A DNA stretch of 64,000 nt from Kitasatospora sp. MMS16-BH015 (GCF_002943525.1 NZ_CP025394.1:7393001-7457000); one strand, 5' to 3'. Shown: positions 17,850 to 27,513, counted from the first letter of the stretch. Translations and numbers: made by a program. Notes: generated by a model from the letters alone, not told the origin.

Positions 17850-18096
17850 GCCCACAGCTCCCGTACGTCCACCGGGCCCCGGGCCCGCACCACCGACCGG
17901 CGGGACACCCCGGGCCGTTCACCCGGTAGGTACGCTCCGCACGGCCGTTCCGGTTGCACCCCGGCTCCCAGCACGTGCCCGGCGGCTCCCACCGGGGGCT
18001 AAGTATGCACCGGTTCGGTGAAGCCCCGACGGCGGGTGCGGGCGGCCCGTTCGGTGCCGGGAAACGCGGTTGACGAGCGTCCGTATCCTCAAGCTC

Positions 18097-18678
18097 ATGA
18101 TCAACGGCACCCTGGTCCGGCTGCGCGCCCTGCGTCCCGAGGACCTCGAACAGCACCTGGCCTGGCGCAACGACCCCGAGGTGGTGCACTGGGCCACCGG
18201 TGGCGACCCGTTCTTCGGGCCGGTCACCCGGGAGGCGTTGGAGATCGCCTTCGCGGCCAAGCTCCGTCTGGTCCCGCACCAGGCCGGGGTGCTGACGGTC
18301 GAGAGCACGGCCACCGGGCAGCCGATCGGCCTCGTCGACTACCGGGACATCGACCCGCTGGTCACCCGGGCCACCCTGGGCATCACCATCGGCGACCGCC
18401 CGCACTGGGGCCGGGGCCACGGCACGGAGGCGCTCGGACTCCTGGTCGGCCACCTCTTCACCACCATGGGCCTGCACCGGCTCGAACTCGACACCTGGGC
18501 CGGCAACGAGCGGGCCCAGCGGACCTTCCGCCGGCTCGGCTTCCGGGAGGAGGGCCGCCGCCGCTCGGACGCGCTGGTGGCGGGGGAGTGGCAGGACCGG
18601 GTGCTGTTCGGGCTGTTGCGCTCGGAGTGGGCCGGCGAGGCTGCCAAGGTCGCCGTGGCCGCCGAGTCCGCCGGGTGA
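18097..18678 (+). CDS. GNAT family N-acetyltransferase (RimJ/RimL type)
   Basis: 193-residue acetyltransferase of the RimJ/RimL class. It begins MINGTLVRLRALRPEDL, contains the acetyl-CoA loop region GRGHGTEALGLLVGHLF, and has LHRLELDTWAGNERAQRTFRRLGFREEG, all typical. A TTG start at 18070 is possible but adds residues not usual for the family. Acetylation of a protein N-terminus or small amine is expected; substrate unknown. It is convergent with a membrane-protein gene. Confidence 0.82.
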   Translation: MINGTLVRLRALRPEDLEQHLAWRNDPEVVHWATGGDPFFGPVTREALEIAFAAKLRLVPHQAGVLTVESTATGQPIGLVDYRDIDPLVTRATLGITIGDRPHWGRGHGTEALGLLVGHLFTTMGLHRLELDTWAGNERAQRTFRRLGFREEGRRRSDALVAGEWQDRVLFGLLRSEWAGEAAKVAVAAESAG

Positions 18679-18721
18679 GGACCGGGCGGGCGGACGCCGC
18701 AGGGCCGGCCCGGCAGCGTGG

Positions 18722-19375
18722 TCAGCCCAGGGCGGCGGCCAGGATCAGCAGGGCCACCATCGCCGCGCCGACCCCGGCGGCCGTCCAGCCCGCCGCCTTG
18801 CGCAGGCCGACCCGGCGGCGGGCGAACCAGCCGAAGGCCCCGGGCCAGCGGTGGTAGGCGGCCCCGAGCGGGGCGCCCACGCCCACGGCGTAGAGGCCGA
18901 TCATCACGTAGACCAGGGCCACCGCGCCGACCAGCGCGTGGCTGCCGGTGCGCACGCAGTCGTCCCCGGCGGCCGGGCAGTCCACCGCCACCGTGCGCCC
19001 GCGCAGGTCGTCGCGCTCGCCGCCGATCCAGACCACCCCGCGGACCGCCCCCGGCGCCGCCGAGGCCGGCTCCACCGGGCCCGAGCAGGTGTAACTCACC
19101 GCGCCCTTGGGGCTCTTGTGCGGCTGGCAGTCGGTCACCCGCAGGGTGCCCTCGGCACCGGACCAGCCGGCCGTGGCGGCCAGGTGGTCGAGGTTGCCGG
19201 GGGTCCACTGCCAGGCGCCGATCACCAGCACGCCCCCGAAGAGCAGCGCCAGCAGGAAGGTCAGCGGCCCGAGCCGCCCGGGCACCCGGGGCGGCTTGCC
19301 GCCCCGCCGGGGCGTCGGGCCGGTCTTGGTCCGGTCCCGCGCCCCGCTCTTCCGCTTCGCGTTCTTCCCGGTCAT
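18722..19375 (-). CDS. Predicted membrane protein, unknown function
   Basis: 217 residues. A basic, disordered N-terminus (about 35 residues, Lys/Arg/Pro/Gly) precedes a membrane helix, an external domain of about 75 residues with four cysteines (TDCQPHKS, YTCSG, DCPAAGDDC) that may pair, then two more membrane helices with a basic loop (RWPGAFGWFARRRVGLRK). No named family recognised. It stands alone between convergent and tandem neighbours. Confidence 0.7.
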   Translation of the reverse strand: MTGKNAKRKSGARDRTKTGPTPRRGGKPPRVPGRLGPLTFLLALLFGGVLVIGAWQWTPGNLDHLAATAGWSGAEGTLRVTDCQPHKSPKGAVSYTCSGPVEPASAAPGAVRGVVWIGGERDDLRGRTVAVDCPAAGDDCVRTGSHALVGAVALVYVMIGLYAVGVGAPLGAAYHRWPGAFGWFARRRVGLRKAAGWTAAGVGAAMVALLILAAALG

Positions 19376-19427
19376 CCGCCGCCCCCCGTCGATCGGCGGC
19401 CAGCGTACCGGGCGGCTCCGTAGCCGC

Positions 19428-20234
19428 TCAGGCGTGGGTGCCGCCGTCGATCCGGATCTCGGTGCCGGTGACGAAGGCGCCGTCCTCGGAGGCCAGCATC
19501 GCCACCACGCCCGCCACGGCCTCCGGGCCGGCGAAGCCGTAGGCGCTGTCGGCCGGCTTGAGGGCCGGGCTGAGCTTGGCGAAGAGGGACATGTCGGCGT
19601 CCTCGGGGATGCCCGGGCCGCGGTTCTGGCCGCTGGCGCCGGAGGCGTCCGTCATGCCGCTGCTGATCGAGCCGGGGGCGACCGAGACCGCACGCAGGCC
19701 CTGCGCGGCGTACTCCAGCGCGATCGCGTGGGTGAAGGACTGGATGCCGCCCTTGCTGGCCGCGTAGGCCGCCATGTACGGGTGGGCGAAGGTGGCCGAG
19801 GTGGAGCTGAAGTTGACCACCACGCCGCGGCCCGACGCGAGCAGCGCGGGCAGCGCCTCGCGGGTGACCAGGAAGGTGCCGGTCAGGTTGACCGTCAGCA
19901 CCCGGTTCCAGAACTCCAGGGTGGTCCGCTCGGTGTGCGCGGAGCGCAGGATGCCGGCGGCGTTGACCACCGCGTCCAGCCCGCCGAGCACCCGCACGGC
20001 CTCGGCCACCCCGGCGACCACGGCGGCCTCCTCAGCGATGTCCAGCACGGCGGTGGTCAGCCGCTCGGCGGTGCCGTCCTCGGCCGCCAGCTTCGCCGTC
20101 GCGGTCAGCCCGGCCTCGGCCACGTCCACGCCGACCACCCGGCCGCCCTCGGCGAGGATCCGGCGCACGGTGGCCTGGCCGATGCCCGAGCCCGCGCCGG
20201 TGATCAGTACGCGGCGGCCCTCGAAGCGGTTCAT
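19428..20234 (-). CDS. SDR family oxidoreductase
   Basis: 268-residue short-chain dehydrogenase. TGAGSGIG at residues 12-19, NAAG at 91-94, catalytic Ser near 143 and Y157-x3-K161 are present. ATG at 20234 has an AGGAG site, which rejects the longer ORF. It is divergent from a TetR gene and the two share a 121-base gap holding a palindrome, so the TetR protein probably represses it. Substrate unknown. Confidence 0.87.
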   Translation of the reverse strand: MNRFEGRRVLITGAGSGIGQATVRRILAEGGRVVGVDVAEAGLTATAKLAAEDGTAERLTTAVLDIAEEAAVVAGVAEAVRVLGGLDAVVNAAGILRSAHTERTTLEFWNRVLTVNLTGTFLVTREALPALLASGRGVVVNFSSTSATFAHPYMAAYAASKGGIQSFTHAIALEYAAQGLRAVSVAPGSISSGMTDASGASGQNRGPGIPEDADMSLFAKLSPALKPADSAYGFAGPEAVAGVVAMLASEDGAFVTGTEIRIDGGTHA

Positions 20235-20300
20235 GGTGCTCTCCTGCAGGTTCTGTGCGGCTGGGGCGGATTGCTGCCGCTCCTGCACCGTACGCCTGAA

Positions 20301-20315
20301 TGACACGTCGTGCCA
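20301..20315. promoter_or_regulatory. Candidate TetR operator (TGACACG-T-CGTGCCA)
   Basis: Fifteen-base palindrome with 6 of 7 arm positions matching, in the gap between the divergent SDR (start 20234) and TetR (start 20356) genes. Position and symmetry fit an autoregulatory TetR operator. Confidence 0.55.
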
Positions 20316-20355
20316 CTTCTGCACCGGGCGTCGATCTGACGGTTAGACTGCAGTC

Positions 20356-20967
20356 GTGCCAGAGACCACCCAGCGCCCCTCCCTGACCGAGCGCCGCAAG
20401 GCCGCCACCCAGCAGGAGATCGCGCTCGCGGCCGCGATGCTCTTCGCCGAACACGGCCCCGAGGCGACCACCGCCGAGGACATCGCCCGGGCGGCCGGGA
20501 TCTCGCTGCGCACCTTCTACCGGTACTTCCGCACCAAGGAGGACGCCGTCGCCCCGCTGCTCTCGGCGGGCGTGCGGGACTGGATCGAGGAACTCGCCGC
20601 CGCCCCGGCCGAGTCTGGCCTCACCGAGGCGCTGGAGCAGGCCGCCGGGCGGGCTCTCACCCCGGCCCCCGGCCGCCCGGCCGAGGCGCTGGACTGGGTG
20701 CGCGGGCTGCTCCGGGTGATGGCGGACGCCCCCGATCTGCTGGCCGTCTGGCACCGCGTCCACCACGCCTCCGAGCTGGCCCTGATCCCGGTGCTCGCCC
20801 CGCGCACCGGCGCCGACCCGCTGGAGGCCCGCCTCGCGGCGGCCGCCGCCAACACCGCCATGCGCGTCGCCCTGGAGACCTGGGCCGCCTCCGAGGCCCC
20901 GGCCGCCGAGGCCGCCGCCCTCGCGGCCCGCTGCCTGCGCGAACTCACCGCCGGCCTGAAGCCCTGA
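20356..20967 (+). CDS. TetR family transcriptional regulator
   Basis: 203 residues. The N-terminal DNA-binding domain is clear (AAAMLFAEHGPEATTAEDIARAAGISLRTFYRYFRTKEDAV); the rest is a helical, Ala-rich ligand domain. GTG start. It is divergent from the SDR oxidoreductase and likely controls it through the palindrome in the shared gap. Confidence 0.85.
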   Translation: MPETTQRPSLTERRKAATQQEIALAAAMLFAEHGPEATTAEDIARAAGISLRTFYRYFRTKEDAVAPLLSAGVRDWIEELAAAPAESGLTEALEQAAGRALTPAPGRPAEALDWVRGLLRVMADAPDLLAVWHRVHHASELALIPVLAPRTGADPLEARLAAAAANTAMRVALETWAASEAPAAEAAALAARCLRELTAGLKP

Positions 20968-21010
20968 CCCCGGGGCACGAACCCGCAGTCTTGACCCCGG
21001 TCAACGAAGA

Positions 21011-21047
21011 AGCGCCGCCCATCGACGGCAGGTCGAAGGGCGGCGCT
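21011..21047. terminator. Bidirectional terminator hairpin
   Basis: Perfect 10-bp arms (21011-21020 with 21038-21047) whose 17-base loop itself contains a CGAC/GTCG pairing, giving a longer hairpin. It lies between the convergent TetR and VOC genes. Confidence 0.7.
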
Positions 21048-21062
21048 CAGGCGTGCGGGGGT

Positions 21063-21434
21063 TCAGAGGCTCTCGGGTGTGACCAGGCAGAACGGGTGGC
21101 CGACCGGGTCGGCGTAGACCCGGTAGCCGACCGGCTTGTCCGAGCCGTCCAGCAGGGTGGCACCCAGGGCGAGCACCTTCGGCTCGGCCACGTCCAGGTC
21201 GGGCACCAGGACATCCAGGTGCAGCTGGGCCGGGTGGGCCGCCTCCGGCCAGCGCGGCGGGTGGTACTCGGGCACCTGCTGGAGCGCGAGCACGGCCCGG
21301 CCCGCCGGGTCGGCCAGCACCACGTACTGGCCGGTGTCCACGGTCGGGGCCAGCCCGAGCAGCTCGCGGTAGAACCCGGCCAGCGCGGCCGGGTCGGGGC
21401 AGTCGACGGTGACGACGTGCAGTTCTCCGATCAT
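21063..21434 (-). CDS. VOC (glyoxalase/bleomycin resistance) family protein
   Basis: 123-residue protein with two beta-alpha-beta-beta-beta units: HVVTVDCPDPAALAGFYRELLGL at the start and a C-terminal half ending with YRVYADPVGHPFCLVTPE. The His, Glu and related metal-ligand positions of the family are partly present. Such proteins are metalloenzymes or small-molecule binders. Function unknown. ATG at 21434. Confidence 0.8.
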   Translation of the reverse strand: MIGELHVVTVDCPDPAALAGFYRELLGLAPTVDTGQYVVLADPAGRAVLALQQVPEYHPPRWPEAAHPAQLHLDVLVPDLDVAEPKVLALGATLLDGSDKPVGYRVYADPVGHPFCLVTPESL

Positions 21435-21496
21435 GGGCAGCACTCTGCCCGAACCGGTGATCACCGCACCAGGGCCGCTCCGGGCCCGACGGCCCG

Positions 21497-21826
21497 TCAG
21501 GCCAGCTGCTCCAGCTTGCCGGTGTGCAGCTCGCCGACCCGGCCGCCCTCGCCCTCGTACGTCCAGAACGCGCGCACCGTCATCTCGTTCAGGTCCATCA
21601 GGTGGCTCACCGTGATGCCGCCCGCCTCCGTCCAGCTGACGAAGTACAGCTCGGGGCCGACCTGGGCCACGTGCAGCGCCACGTCCTCCCACTGGCCGGC
21701 CGACTCGCCGAGGCCCTCCCAGCGGAGCCGGGTGCCGTCGGCGGAGTAGGCGTTGCGGAAGGCCGCGCCGTTGTCGACCTGGAACAGGTAGGTGTGTCCG
21801 GCGAAGCCGGGCAGGGGCGCGGTCAT
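21497..21826 (-). CDS. MoaF-like lipocalin-fold protein
   Basis: 109-residue small beta protein. The pattern GHTYLFQVDNG at the N-terminus, ELYFVSWTEAGGITVSHLMDL in the middle and a final GELHTGKLE strand match MoaF-related single-domain proteins, which bind small molecules in a lipocalin-like barrel. No molybdenum-cofactor genes are nearby, so no such role is implied. Alone on the minus strand. Confidence 0.6.
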   Translation of the reverse strand: MTAPLPGFAGHTYLFQVDNGAAFRNAYSADGTRLRWEGLGESAGQWEDVALHVAQVGPELYFVSWTEAGGITVSHLMDLNEMTVRAFWTYEGEGGRVGELHTGKLEQLA

Positions 21827-21939
21827 CTGCGGGGTGTCTCCGTCTCGGGCGGTGGCGGCCTGCGCCGGTGTGGTCGGACGCAGGCCACCAACTTATCCGA
21901 ACCGGCGGTGTGAGGTGCGTCGCTTCGCCATCGAACTCC

Positions 21940-21969
21940 TTGGCCGGGCTCCGACGAGCTGCGTACCTT
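21940..21969 (+). promoter_or_regulatory. Candidate promoter for the riboswitch-GH16 transcript
   Basis: TTGGCC (21940-21945), an 18-base spacer and TACCTT (21964-21969) resemble a housekeeping sigma site. Transcription would start near 21976, just at the 5' side of the riboswitch. Confidence 0.4.
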
Positions 21970-21974
21970 TCACA

Positions 21975-22205
21975 GGTCGTCCGCCTCCAGCGGACCCTGC
22001 CGCCGGGACGCCGAATCCCACCCACCCGACGGCCGGTACCCGAGCACAGAGAAGAGCGGGCGGGAGCGGGGGAACCAGGTAAGTCGCCGTATCCCCCTGC
22101 CCCGCTGCCAGCGGGCGCCGCCGGGCCGGCTAGGGGTGAAGCCGCTCCCACACGCGGCCGGGCTACCCGTGTGCCCGAACCCGACAGCTCACCTCGCAGG
22201 CGTTC
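21975..22205 (+). promoter_or_regulatory. c-di-AMP riboswitch (ydaO/yuaA type)
   Basis: The leader holds the conserved blocks of the ydaO-yuaA riboswitch in order: GCCGAATCC (from 22010), GGGGGAACCAGG (22068-22079), GGCTAGGGGTGAAGCC (22128-22143) and the near-invariant 3' block CCCGAACCCGACAGCTCACC (22174-22193) followed by TCGCAGG. It ends about 15 bases before the GH16 start codon. In actinomycetes this element senses cyclic di-AMP and turns off cell-wall hydrolase genes when the ligand is high. The identification is by motif recall; a covariance-model search would settle the ends. Confidence 0.88.
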
Positions 22206-22220
22206 ACAGGGCTGACCACC

Positions 22221-23411
22221 ATGCGCATATCCATCACCCCTGCCCGCTTGGCCGCCGTGGCCGGCACCGCCGCCCTCGTGGCCGTCCCGCTGGCCGGCCA
22301 GGCCCAGGCCGCCGTCGGCGTCTCCCCGGACCGGCTGACCCCGACCGCGCTGACGGCGGGCCGGGCCGGCACCGCCTCGCTGACGGTGCACTCCACCTCC
22401 TGCTTCACCGCCAAGACCCTCGGCGTCGGCGTCCGCGACGCCGCCGGCCAGAACCTGGACTTCCCCGGCTCCGCCTCGAACGTGCGGATCTGCCCCGGCG
22501 GAGTCTCGATCACCACCGGCGCCCGCGCCCTCCCGGCCGGCAGCTACACCGAGTTCGGCTTCTGGCAGGACCTGTCCGGCGGCTGGCACAACCTGCCCGC
22601 CCGCACCCTCACCGTGTCGGGCGCCACCGTGGCCCCGACCCCCACGCCCACCCCGACGCCCACCCCGGCTCCCGCGCCCACGCCCACCCCCAGCCCGACC
22701 CCCACGCCGTCCACCGGCTCGCCCGTCCCGGGCAAGCAGCTGACCTGGTCGGACGAGTTCAACGGCCCGATCGGCTGGGGCTCGCGCTGGGTCGGCGACA
22801 AGACCAGCGCCTACCGCTACGGCAACCACAACCCGGACGACAACAAGCTCGACTGGCTGGCGCCGAACAACGTGAGCGTGGCCGGCGGCGTGGCCACCTT
22901 CACCGCCACCCCCTCCAGCCACACCCTGGAGAACGGCAGGCAGGCCTGGGACACCGGCTTCCTCACCACCGAGGGCTCGACCGAGGGCTTCCAGGTGAAG
23001 ACCGGCGACTACGCCGAGACCCGGGTCAAGCTCTCCGACGGCCTCGGCGCCTGGCCCGCGCTCTGGACCTGGAAGAACGGCAACGGGGAGATCGACTCCT
23101 TCGAGTACCACCCCGACAACCCGAACCTGCTGGAGCTCACCAACCACGTGAAGTCCGGCCAGAAGTACTACACCGACGCCAGCGCCATCGCCAAGGACCA
23201 GTGGGTCACCGTCGGCACCTACTACGGCGCCAACTCGGTGGACTGGTACGTCAACGGGGTCAAGGTCTTCTCGGACCAGACCGGGGTGGGCGCCGACTGG
23301 TCGGCCTACCTCAACCTCAACCTCTCCGTCGGGGCCGGGGAGTACCACCCCGGCCCGTCCGGCTCGGCGCCGCTGACCATGGCCGCCGACTACGTGCGGG
23401 TCTACCGCTGA
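22221..23411 (+). CDS. Secreted glycoside hydrolase family 16-like protein
   Basis: 396-residue exported enzyme. Signal peptide (residues 1-30, cleavage near AQAA), an N-terminal beta domain with one Cys pair (residues ~31-135), a Thr-Pro repeat linker (about residues 137-168), then a GH16 beta-jelly-roll domain starting LTWSDEFNG. The catalytic ExDxxE motif is intact: E290-I-D292-S-F-E295 in GEIDSFEYH. Substrates of GH16 are beta-1,3/1,4 glucans or related polymers. The c-di-AMP riboswitch directly upstream suggests a role in cell-wall or surface-glycan remodelling. Only a weak ribosome site (CAGGG) is seen before the ATG. Confidence 0.85.
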   Translation: MRISITPARLAAVAGTAALVAVPLAGQAQAAVGVSPDRLTPTALTAGRAGTASLTVHSTSCFTAKTLGVGVRDAAGQNLDFPGSASNVRICPGGVSITTGARALPAGSYTEFGFWQDLSGGWHNLPARTLTVSGATVAPTPTPTPTPTPAPAPTPTPSPTPTPSTGSPVPGKQLTWSDEFNGPIGWGSRWVGDKTSAYRYGNHNPDDNKLDWLAPNNVSVAGGVATFTATPSSHTLENGRQAWDTGFLTTEGSTEGFQVKTGDYAETRVKLSDGLGAWPALWTWKNGNGEIDSFEYHPDNPNLLELTNHVKSGQKYYTDASAIAKDQWVTVGTYYGANSVDWYVNGVKVFSDQTGVGADWSAYLNLNLSVGAGEYHPGPSGSAPLTMAADYVRVYR

Positions 23412-23414
23412 CCG

Positions 23415-23876
23415 TCAGCTCACCCGCAGGGTGAACGGCGTGGTGTTGTTGCCGGGGTGCCGGTCGTCCGCGCTGATCACCCGGACGTGCCCTTGGGTCA
23501 CCGTGCCCGGGGGCACGCTCGCACCCGCCTCCACCGGGACGAGGGCGGTGGCGGTGCGGCCCTGGGCGAGGCCTGGCCCGAAGGTGCAGCTCACCAGGAG
23601 CGGGGTGGTGGTGCAGCCGGCCGGGAAGGTCGGGGGCAGCAGGGTGAACCCGGCCGGCACCTCCACCTCCAGCGTGAACGGGGAGGCCGTGGTGGCCGGC
23701 CCGTCGTTGGCGACGAAGGCGTGCACCACCGTCTGCCCGCCGGGGGCCACCGCATCAGGATCGATCCTGACCACTTGGAGGTCGGAGTTCGAGGGCAGCG
23801 CCTGCGCCCCCGCAGGGCCGGCGCCGAGCGCCGCCAGGGCCAGCGCCGCCGCTGCCGCCATCGCCAGACGGACCAT
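23415..23876 (-). CDS. Secreted DUF11/CARDB-like single-domain protein
   Basis: 153-residue exported protein: signal peptide with an Ala/Leu-rich core ending near AGAQA, then one Ig-like beta domain (LQVVRIDPDAVAPGGQTVVHAFVANDGPATTASPFTLEVEVPAGFTL..., ending HPGNNTTPFTLRV) of the DUF11 type found in surface proteins. Two cysteines may form a disulfide. ATG at 23876 has a GAAAGGTG site; a GTG at 23885 is the alternative start. Convergent with the GH16 gene, three bases apart. Confidence 0.7.
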   Translation of the reverse strand: MVRLAMAAAAALALAALGAGPAGAQALPSNSDLQVVRIDPDAVAPGGQTVVHAFVANDGPATTASPFTLEVEVPAGFTLLPPTFPAGCTTTPLLVSCTFGPGLAQGRTATALVPVEAGASVPPGTVTQGHVRVISADDRHPGNNTTPFTLRVS

Positions 23877-23977
23877 GCCGTTCACCTTTCACTTCCAGCA
23901 CCCGATCGACTACCCAGTGTAGCGGCGTAGGCTGGTTCGTGTCCGGTTTTTTCCGTGGACCGGTGGAGGTGGGCGAC

Positions 23978-24289
23978 ATGGGCGGACAGGTGTTGAGCGA
24001 GGTCAGCGCGGTGGTGCCGAACGACCGCGAGGCCGAACTGGTCACCTCCTACCGGGAGCTGATCGCGGGCCCGCTGCCGGACGGCCTGGTCCGCACCGAG
24101 CTGCTGCGCGGCGCGGACGGGGCGTGGCGGATCCAGAGCCTCTGGCGGGACAAGGCGGCGCTGGAGGCCGTTCGGGCGAACCCGAAGCTGGCCGCCGCGC
24201 CCAAGCTCTTCCGGGACGTGGGCGCGGAGCCGCAGCTGTCCGTCTACCAGGTGACGGCCACCCAGACCGGCGCCCTGATGATCTCGTAG
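23978..24289 (+). CDS. Antibiotic biosynthesis monooxygenase (ABM)-like small protein
   Basis: 103-residue ferredoxin-fold ABM-type protein (QVLSEVSAVVPNDREAELVTSYREL..., then LLRGADGAWRIQSLWRDKAALEAVR). GGAGG eight bases before the ATG at 23978 fixes this start over the ORF's earlier one. Such proteins are cofactor-free monooxygenases or simply small-molecule binders; the activity here is unknown. Convergent with the AllR-like gene. Confidence 0.7.
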   Translation: MGGQVLSEVSAVVPNDREAELVTSYRELIAGPLPDGLVRTELLRGADGAWRIQSLWRDKAALEAVRANPKLAAAPKLFRDVGAEPQLSVYQVTATQTGALMIS

Positions 24290-24304
24290 CCGCCCGGCCC
24301 GGCC

Positions 24305-25093
24305 TCAGGGGGCCAGGACCTGACCGAGTCTGGTCGCGATGTGCCGCATCACGGCGACCAGCCCGGCGCTGCCGGACTGCTCCTCCAGGGCCTGGATCCG
24401 GGCCTCCGGGCCGGAGACCGAGAGGGCGGTCGGGGTCGGCGCGCCCGGCACCGCGACGGCGATGCAGCGCACCCCGATCTCCTGCTCCTGGTCGTCCACC
24501 ACGTACCCGCGCTCGCGGGCCACGGCCAGCTGGGCGAAGAGCGCGTCCGGGTCGGTGACGGTGTAGGGGGTGTGCGACTGGAGCGGCTGGGTGCCGAGCA
24601 CCGCGCGGGCCTCCTCCTCCGGCAGCTGGGCCAGCAGCGCCTTGCCGACCCCGGTGCAGTGCGGCTGCACCCGGCGGCCGACCTCGGTGAACATCCGCAT
24701 CGAGCGGCGCGACTGCACCTGCCCGACGTAGACCACCTCGCCGCCCTCCAGCACCGCGAGGTTGGCCGTCTCCCCGGTGGCCTCCATCAGCTCGGCCAGG
24801 TACGGCCGGGCCCAACTGCCCAGCAGCCGGCCCGAGGTCTCGCCCAGCCGGATCAGCCGGGGGCCCAGGGTGTACCGCCGGGCGGTGTCCTGGCGGACAT
24901 ACCCCTGCTGCACGAGGGTACGGATCAGACGGTGGATGGTCGGCATCGGCAGGCCCGAGACGGTGGAGAGCTCGCTCAGGGTGGCGACCCCGGCCGAGTC
25001 GGCCAGCGCCTCGAGCAGCAGGAAGGCGCGCTCGACGGACTGGACGCCGCCGGTGGCGCGGTCGGTGCCTGGGGTTCCGGAGGTGCTGGACAC
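24305..25093 (-). CDS. allR: IclR-family repressor, AllR-like
   Basis: 262-residue IclR regulator: N-terminal winged helix (GGVQSVERAFLLLEALAD... TLSELSTVSGLPMPTIHRLIRTLVQQGYV) and C-terminal effector domain (GETANLAVLEGGEVVYVGQ, SMRMFTEVGRRVQPHCTGVGKALLA). It closely resembles the Streptomyces coelicolor allantoin repressor AllR, which controls allantoin genes and malate synthase and responds to glyoxylate and allantoate. The GTG at 25093 is chosen because the native proteins start shortly before the GGVQS block; the ORF runs further upstream. It is divergent from aceB with a palindrome between them. Confidence 0.85.
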   Translation of the reverse strand: MSSTSGTPGTDRATGGVQSVERAFLLLEALADSAGVATLSELSTVSGLPMPTIHRLIRTLVQQGYVRQDTARRYTLGPRLIRLGETSGRLLGSWARPYLAELMEATGETANLAVLEGGEVVYVGQVQSRRSMRMFTEVGRRVQPHCTGVGKALLAQLPEEEARAVLGTQPLQSHTPYTVTDPDALFAQLAVARERGYVVDDQEQEIGVRCIAVAVPGAPTPTALSVSGPEARIQALEEQSGSAGLVAVMRHIATRLGQVLAP

Positions 25094-25142
25094 CGGCGTT
25101 CCCTTCACTGTCGGGGGAGGAGTACAGTCCCAGCGATCACTC

Positions 25143-25157
25143 TCAACAAACCGTTGA
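25143..25157. promoter_or_regulatory. Candidate AllR box at aceB/allR (TCAAC-AAACC-GTTGA)
   Basis: Perfect 5-bp arms with a 5-base spacer. The same 15-bp element recurs at 42401-42415, and in variant form at 43251-43265 and 46722-46736, always at purine/glyoxylate genes. Here the right arm overlaps the aceB -35 box. Confidence 0.75.
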
Positions 25158-25182
25158 AATTCTGTATCGCGGAAACTAGTCT
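25154..25182 (+). promoter_or_regulatory. aceB promoter (TTGAAA-N17-TAGTCT)
   Basis: -35 TTGAAA at 25154-25159, 17-base spacer, -10 TAGTCT at 25177-25182. Layout matches the uraD and allB promoters. The -35 box overlaps the AllR-type palindrome, so bound repressor would block polymerase. Confidence 0.65.
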
Positions 25183-25284
25183 CCACCTTACAGAACAGAA
25201 CCCGCCAGTAGGTGGGTTCGGATCAAGGAAGTTCCCACCGGAGCTGCCTTCGCTGGCTCGAACCGTCCAAGGAGTGTCCTGCCC

Positions 25285-26937
<1,653 letters not shown>

Positions 26938-27019
26938 CACCCAACCTATCCGTCCGGCCCGCGATCGCCGTCTGCCGTCCTGGAGCACTGGCGGCGGCGA
27001 TTGCTCCGGTCCGTACGTC

Positions 27020-27049
27020 GCGGCCGAGCGGGTCCGCCCGCTCGGCCGC
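27020..27049 (+). terminator. Terminator downstream of aceB
   Basis: Perfect 13-bp stem (27020-27032 with 27037-27049), 4-base loop, followed by a C/T-rich run. Lies 83 bases after aceB and 30 before the next gene, so the next gene may depend on read-through. Confidence 0.75.
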
Positions 27050-27079
27050 ACCCCTTCCCCCCCTCTGGAGCACTCCCTG

Positions 27080-27466
27080 ATGACCCGTATCTTCTTCAAC
27101 GGCCAGGCCATGGTCGGCGGCCCGTTCCACGCCTCCGTCGCCGACGCCCTGATCGGCCCGGTCACCACCGCCCCCGGCTACCGCTTCTTCTCCATCCGCG
27201 ACGTCTGCCCGGGCCTCCTCCCGGACCCGTCCGTCAGCACCGCCATCGAGGGCGAGCTCTACGACATCACCCTCGACCACCTGCGCGACGTGATCCTCCC
27301 CGGCGAGCCCGCCGAGCTCGAACTCGGCGTCATCAAGCTCGCCGACGGCACCGCCTGCCTCTCCATGCTGCTCGCCCGCGGCGAACTCGACCGCGGCGTC
27401 CACCAGGAGATCACCACTTACGGCGGCTGGCGCCCCTACCTCGCCACCCTCGGCCGCACGGCCTGA
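27080..27466 (+). CDS. Allophanate hydrolase C-terminal-like / gamma-glutamylcyclotransferase-like protein
   Basis: 128-residue single-domain protein: MTRIFFNGQAMVGGPFHASV...GYRFFSIRDVCPGLLPD..GEIYDI-like..., resembling the stand-alone version of the allophanate-hydrolase C-terminal domain with a gamma-glutamylcyclotransferase-like fold. It follows aceB and lies close to allR, so a role in ureide-nitrogen or glyoxylate metabolism is plausible; no catalytic function is proved. TGGAG precedes the ATG. Confidence 0.65.
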   Translation: MTRIFFNGQAMVGGPFHASVADALIGPVTTAPGYRFFSIRDVCPGLLPDPSVSTAIEGELYDITLDHLRDVILPGEPAELELGVIKLADGTACLSMLLARGELDRGVHQEITTYGGWRPYLATLGRTA

Positions 27467-27513
27467 CGGAAATCTGCTCGCCCCACCCCGGCCGGCCCCG
27501 GCAGGATGACCCG

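Noticed and set aside
18070-18100. TTGACG at 18070 as a -35 box of the acetyltransferase gene
   Set aside because: No acceptable -10 is found at the right distance before the ATG at 18097.
21497-21826. MoaF-like gene as a sign of molybdenum-cofactor synthesis
   Set aside because: Only fold-level similarity; no other moa genes in the window.
22630-22715. Repetitive CCCACGCC/CCCCGACG stretch considered as a short repeat array
   Set aside because: It is the in-frame Thr-Pro linker of the GH16 protein, not CRISPR or intergenic repeats.
21063-23348. Long minus-strand frame through the GH16 gene
   Set aside because: Only its C-terminal end is the real VOC gene; the rest is a shadow of GH16 and the riboswitch.
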